From Volvariella volvacea V23 (lineage: Eukaryota > Basidiomycota > Agaricomycetes > Agaricales > Pluteaceae), in NCBI GenBank assembly GCA_000349905.1, contig KB722743.1:767420-827976 (forward strand): a DNA stretch of 60,557 nucleotides, written 5' to 3'. Each line of letters opens with the position of its first letter. Positions within the stretch are counted from its first letter, which is position 1. A program made the position numbers and the translations under genes. Shown here one piece after another: positions 56,593-60,557 of the stretch. The notes below the pieces were generated by a model, which worked only from the letters and a program-made list of their open reading frames with translations, made no database searches and had not been told where the DNA came from.

Positions 56593-57687
56593 TTATAGAA
56601 TGACGCAGCCACCGCAGCATCCAGCACTGGAGTCATCAGTACCCTTACTCCCGTATCTGGCGCCTCCGCCGGCGGATAGAGCAGGTCTTCCTGTCTAGAG
56701 GGAGTTGACTGAGGAGTTTACGGCATTGATGAAAAAGGCGTACCTTGTTGTATCTTCTGATCTCGCGAACAAGATTGATGAAGGCTTCATCAACGTTAAT
56801 TCTTTGCTTGGCGGATGTCTCAATGAATTTGCAACCAAAGTGTTTGGCGAGGTCACGACCCTCTATTTATTGTGTGAATCCAAGTTCGGACGAGTAGGGG
56901 AGAGGAGGTGACGCACCATTCATTCCAACTTGGCGTTCGTATTCCAAGTCGCACTTGTTCGCAACAACAATTACGGGGAAAGAATCCTGATCCTTGACAC
57001 GTAGGATTTGTTGATGGAAGGTGCTGATTTCTTCGAACGAATTACGGGATGTGATGGAATAGACAAGAAGGAAGCCTTCGCCGGTTCGCATGTATTGCTC
57101 ACGCATGGCTCTGGAATGCATGGAGCACATGAGAACAGAATATGGTTAGCATGGTTGTGAAGGTGTGATGGTCAACACGAGGTGGGGCAGAGTGGGAAAA
57201 TGGACATTCAAGGATATGGACGGCGAAGGGCAACGGGAGCCACCAGATGGAGACAAGAAAGAGACACACCCATATTCCTCTTGGCCGGCTGTGTCGAGGA
57301 CATCAAGTAGTGCGACTTCGTCGTCAATAACGCATTGTTTACGGTAGGAGTCTGTGGCGGTGGTTGACACACAGGAAATAAAAGTGAGAAAGGCGAGGTG
57401 CATACCTTCAATTGTCGGGTCGTATTCGTCCACGAAATGGCTTTGGATGAATTGAATCGTCAACGCAGACTTTCCAACACCTTATATGGAAAAAATTTGG
57501 CCTTGCAGGCAAGAAGGGCAACTTGATGGGTTACGACTGACCACCTCCACCAACAACGACGAGTTTGTACTCTCTTAGAAATTGAGCCTGGACGGACGAA
57601 GGTTGCTGTGATAGGAGGATGCATACAAGCAGAAAGTCAGCGAGTGGGCGCGGGAAACATTGGGGCAGCACGGACCCTAGCAGCCAT
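56593..57687 (-). CDS. RAS1: Ras GTPase
   Basis: A classical Ras signalling switch. G1 is [13 protein letters not shown], the effector loop YDPTIEDSYRKQC, G3 [15 protein letters not shown]4 VVANKCDLE and G5 ETSAK. The C-terminus ends in CCGGCVIL, a farnesylation CAAX box (CVIL) with upstream palmitoylatable Cys. Seven exons: 57687-57676, 57587-57542, 57480-57406, 57351-57270, 57110-56917, 56862-56744, 56694-56593; phases close at 209 aa. The first coding exon is only 12 nt (MAAR) and joins [13 protein letters not shown], the usual basidiomycete Ras start. Residues at the positions of Gly12, Gly13 and Gln61 are wild type. Confidence 0.95.
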
Positions 57688-57992
57688 CCTCGGAACAGGT
57701 GTTGGCGGGGGGGAATTAAGGACGAAGGAGCGAAAAAGAGAGGAGAATTATGGGGAGGGGAGGGAGCGGAAGAAGAGAGCAAGAGCGGGGAATTACATTG
57801 GCGGTCGGCGTATAAGCATGCAACAATCAGAGACAAACAACTTGCATTCGATGATCATAACCATGTGCACCAGCCCTTTCGATGATTTTCGTTCCATTCA
57901 TTAGACTCAATTCCAGGCACATTAGTGTCCACCCCCAAGGCCGGTCAATCACTACGATACTCATATAGATAAATCCCGTTTTATGTGCCCGT

Positions 57993-59180
57993 CTACTTTT
58001 TGCCCTTTCGTCGCTTACCCTCAGTACCACTGGTCTCAGCACCACTCAACTCGTCAGCGCTGGTCGCACTTGTGGCGCCGTTTTGCTTCTGCTTCTTGCC
58101 GCCCTTTGTCTTGCGGAGGTGGTGCTCGGGGATCCACTCCTCATCGTACGTAGCCGTTCCAGTAGAAGTGGCAGTAGGAGCATCCACGATTTCTGTTGTT
58201 GGTCCGGTCTTCTTTCCAATACGGGTCTTCTTCGTGCTAGGAACGAAGCTCAGGTATGCGACATAGCCCAGGCCACCCAGGAAGGAGAAGACAATAAGGT
58301 ATGTAGATATCCTGTGGAACTATTGTCAGCCGATTTGAGACACGATTGCCGAGGGGACGTACAGCTTCAAATCAAAGATGGAGATGGGTGGTTCAACAAT
58401 CGTCACAATAGAGTCGTATGCAGTGACCGTGTATTTCACATTCTACAAGCAAAGTCAGAACAGCATCAAGACAAAGCATATCACACATACATTTACTGAG
58501 TGTTCTAACCAGATGTTCAAACGCACATCCCCAGTCTGATGAGTCTGTTAGTCAAATATCCGTCAAATAACTTATTATAATGAGCGTGCCTTGAACCTAA
58601 CTAGCCATTAGTAACGCGTGCAAGTTTGAATTGGTGAACAACCTACTCGCTGTGGAACGTGTATGGCAGATTGATTTTAACGCCCTCATACAACGGAAAT
58701 CCGTAGGGAAACGAAGTCAACTGGGGGACCGTAAGATGAGCACGCTCGCTATCCTGCAGTTGAGATGGGAACATACGTTCTTAATCAATGCATCAGTCGT
58801 TGGGTTGAGCAATTGTCCAGCAACACCGAGAAGGGTGACGTTCTGCTTGGACTTGTTTTCCACCGTCAATGTAAGCGAATTCTGTTCCCCATTGATGATA
58901 TCTACCAGTGTTGTTAGCACGCTCGAAGAGGAGAAAGCTAGGATGCGCCTACGTCCAAATGCATTGTGTTCAGGGAACGACGCGGTGGCAACAATTTCCG
59001 GCTCCCCAGCAGGTTCGTCTGAGTGGGTAACATTCTCAATGATTGCTTCATCCTCGACGGCTTGGTTGGGGTTAGAAAGCTGGACGCAATGCCTTCAGAA
59101 CAAATAAACGCACCCAACTCGACAGCGCGAGCAAAAGCGGCAGTGGAGAATAGGACACCAAACCAAGTCAAAACGCGCAT
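57993..59180 (-). CDS. ER translocon-associated protein alpha-like (Irc22 type)
   Basis: A type-I ER membrane protein: signal peptide (MRVLTWFGVLFSTAAFARA), an acidic lumenal stretch (VEDEAIIENVTHSDEPAGEP), then the TRAP-alpha core (GHIINGEQNSLTLTVENKS, VTLLGVAGQLLNPTTDALIKN). One TM (STYLIVFSFLGGLGYVAYLSF) and a basic cytoplasmic tail ending in KRRKGKK follow. Exon 1 is 59180-59114, exon 2 59060-58953 and exon 3 58901-58777, with further exons to 57993. The core NVTLLGVAG and the topology match SSR1/TRAP-alpha and fungal Irc22 proteins, which sit next to Sec61; the exact fungal role is less clear. Confidence 0.82.
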
Positions 59181-59311
59181 CGTCGGCGATGGTGCGTTGG
59201 AAGCCCAAAAGACCCGCGTTGAAAACAAAAAGGATAGGGGATGAGGGGATGAGGACAAGTTTTTGTGAGAGAAGTAAGTGGAGTCTTGCCACGTCCACAC
59301 CGATTTGTGCT

Positions 59312-59317
59312 CACGTG
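59312..59317. promoter_or_regulatory. CACGTG E-box upstream of the TRAP-alpha-like gene
   Basis: CACGTG 132 bp before the ATG at 59180, in the spacer after the SWD2 stop codon (59374). Confidence 0.35.
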
Positions 59318-59373
59318 CCCAGGTTCTCATCAAAAACTAAATTGCACTATACTACTGTACTATACATCCAGTC

Positions 59374-60557
59374 CTATGTACTCCTCTTTCTCAGTAGCTC
59401 CTTCGCAATCTCCTCTGTGTTATCAACACTCGAATCTGGTAACCAGAATGCCTGTCAAGACCCAACCGTCAGCTTTGTGCACCGCCATTATTTCGCAGGA
59501 CATACCAGCTCTGCACCTGCGCTGCACAACATCGCAAGACGTGGGTTGAATCGTACACACCTAGATGGTCCCGGATGCCCTTCTAAGGTGATTGTCGGAT
59601 GTATTTGCTTCATTTTGACTTTTTCATCCTCCCTTGTGGGGGCAAATTCGGGTATGTCCCACATATAAATCCGCCCATCTAGGCTTCCGCTCACTACGAA
59701 TTTGTCATCTGGTGTCCAACATATTTCTTCCCCGCTAATGCCTTTCGCCGGTTCAATATTTGGCTGTGTTCCCATTGCTCTTCGTTCCAACCCTGTGTGA
59801 CCTTCCAACTTCGCCAGAAGCTGTCCATCAAACGCGTCCACGATGTAATGAGCATTTCCAGAACAGCCCACGAGAAGGTATTTCCCATTTGGCGAGAAAG
59901 CGAGCGACGTTATGCATATAGGACGTGGTGGGTAGCTAACAAGCGCCAAAGTAGGGTCTTCTAGTGTGATTGTCAGGAATGGCGCCTTGTCAAAATTGGC
60001 TTGATCATAGAGTAGAATTTTCGAGTATTGGTTGAGACCAACAGCAAATACTACACCTGTTACGTCGTATGCGACAATCGGGGACGAGGGGAGTGACAGC
60101 AGTCCTCGACATGTTGGCGCTCGGAGATCCCACAGCCTCACTGTTTTATCCTGTGACGCGGACATAAAACCATCGTCCACTGGTGACACCTCCAGAGAAA
60201 TAACGCGCCCTTTGTGTCCTTTGAAGTATTGTAGGTATTTGTTGTCGTGCAACGAGTGGTAGCGGACCGTATCGTCCTCTTTGGTTGACGCGTGGATGAT
60301 GGCCGTGTTCTTGTGTGTAAATCGAGGCAAGTCAACCCCGTATTTTTTGGAATGTAATGTTTTTATCTGTCTGAATAAAACAGGTTAGGCGTCACCTGTG
60401 GGCGAGTAAGATGGATAGAACTTGCTTGCCCGTTTTGCAATTGTATAAGCGGAAAGTCTCATCCTCTGCTGCTGTTATGACTTGATCCCCTCTATCATCA
60501 AAGCTAATGCCTGTTATATGTCTGGGGCCTTGATTCGCTCTCGGTGGATATCCTCCC
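59374..60557 (-). CDS. SWD2: WD40 protein Swd2 / WDR82, 5' end outside the window
   Basis: Swd2/WDR82 is a WD-repeat subunit of the Set1/COMPASS H3K4 methyltransferase and of 3'-end processing complexes. Visible repeats include ITGISFDDRGDQVITAAED, FRLYNCKTGK, GFMSASQDKTVRLWDLR, SGSLDGRIYMWDIPE and VRFNPRLAMLCSAGAEL. HSKKYGVDLPRFTH is a strong WDR82 signature. Exons seen: from the window edge to 60426, 60370-59506 and 59451-59374. The first visible intron (60425-60371) starts with GCAAGT; only this GC donor restores TGKQIKTLHSKK. The start codon and first residues are beyond 60557. Confidence 0.9.

Noticed and set aside
1..60557. tRNA, rRNA, CRISPR arrays or bacterial-type operators
   Set aside because: No cloverleaf with a GTTCGA-type arm outside coding exons, no rRNA signature and no regularly spaced repeats were seen; a eukaryotic nuclear locus would not be expected to hold CRISPR arrays.

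Overview
The window is nuclear DNA of a mushroom-forming basidiomycete (Agaricomycete). Three things point there. Nearly every gene is broken by introns of about 45-60 nt. The genes are densely packed on both strands with short shared promoters. Several families are typical of Agaricomycetes: a mushroom-type two-TM glycoprotein, a Crinkler/nuclease/kinase relic and an orphan fungal 7-TM receptor. All coding models below were built by hand from splice signals, reading-frame phase and family motifs. Where the phase of every exon closes I say so; otherwise the boundary is marked uncertain.

Layout. 1-2868 is AT-rich, repeat-like DNA without a convincing gene. 2869-12958 is a metabolic block: a fused dethiobiotin synthetase/DAPA aminotransferase (biotin), ILV5 (branched-chain amino acids), trimethyllysine dioxygenase (carnitine), LYS4 homoaconitase (lysine) and a DUF1295 membrane reductase. 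A small inverted-repeat (MITE-like) element lies at about 5444-5600. 13095-24611 carries SDE2, a peroxisomal CoA-diphosphatase-type Nudix enzyme, the large FG nucleoporin NUP159/NUP214, pICln, a small SH3 protein and a MARVEL-like membrane protein. 24983-31819 holds an unrecognised 957-aa proline-rich protein with a WH2-like motif, an MMTAG2-like protein whose RS tail is out of frame, the OLA1 ATPase and a GPI-type secreted protein. 31985-39234 has a MED25-like Mediator subunit, a PITH-domain protein, a UBX protein and UBA4. 39472-43588 has an Agaricomycete membrane glycoprotein next to a 100-base assembly gap and a membrane-anchored aspartic protease. 44936-46766 is a decayed Crinkler-nuclease-kinase gene flanked by imperfect direct repeats. 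47153-60557 has an AIFM3-like Rieske/FAD oxidoreductase, DNA polymerase eta, a 7-TM receptor, CIA30, RAS, a TRAP-alpha-like ER protein and SWD2 (cut by the window end).

Working together: much of the window is housekeeping (amino-acid and cofactor synthesis in mitochondria, RNA processing and export, translation, ER translocation, signalling). SDE2, pICln, MMTAG2, NUP159, MED25 and SWD2 all act in making, processing or exporting mRNA, but I see no operon-like logic beyond divergent promoter pairs. The most unusual signals are at the RNA level: at least five introns with GC instead of GT donors, several micro-exons (12, 14, 16, 20 and 29 nt), a possible recursive splice site, and an apparent one-base frame break at an A-tract in a splicing-type protein.
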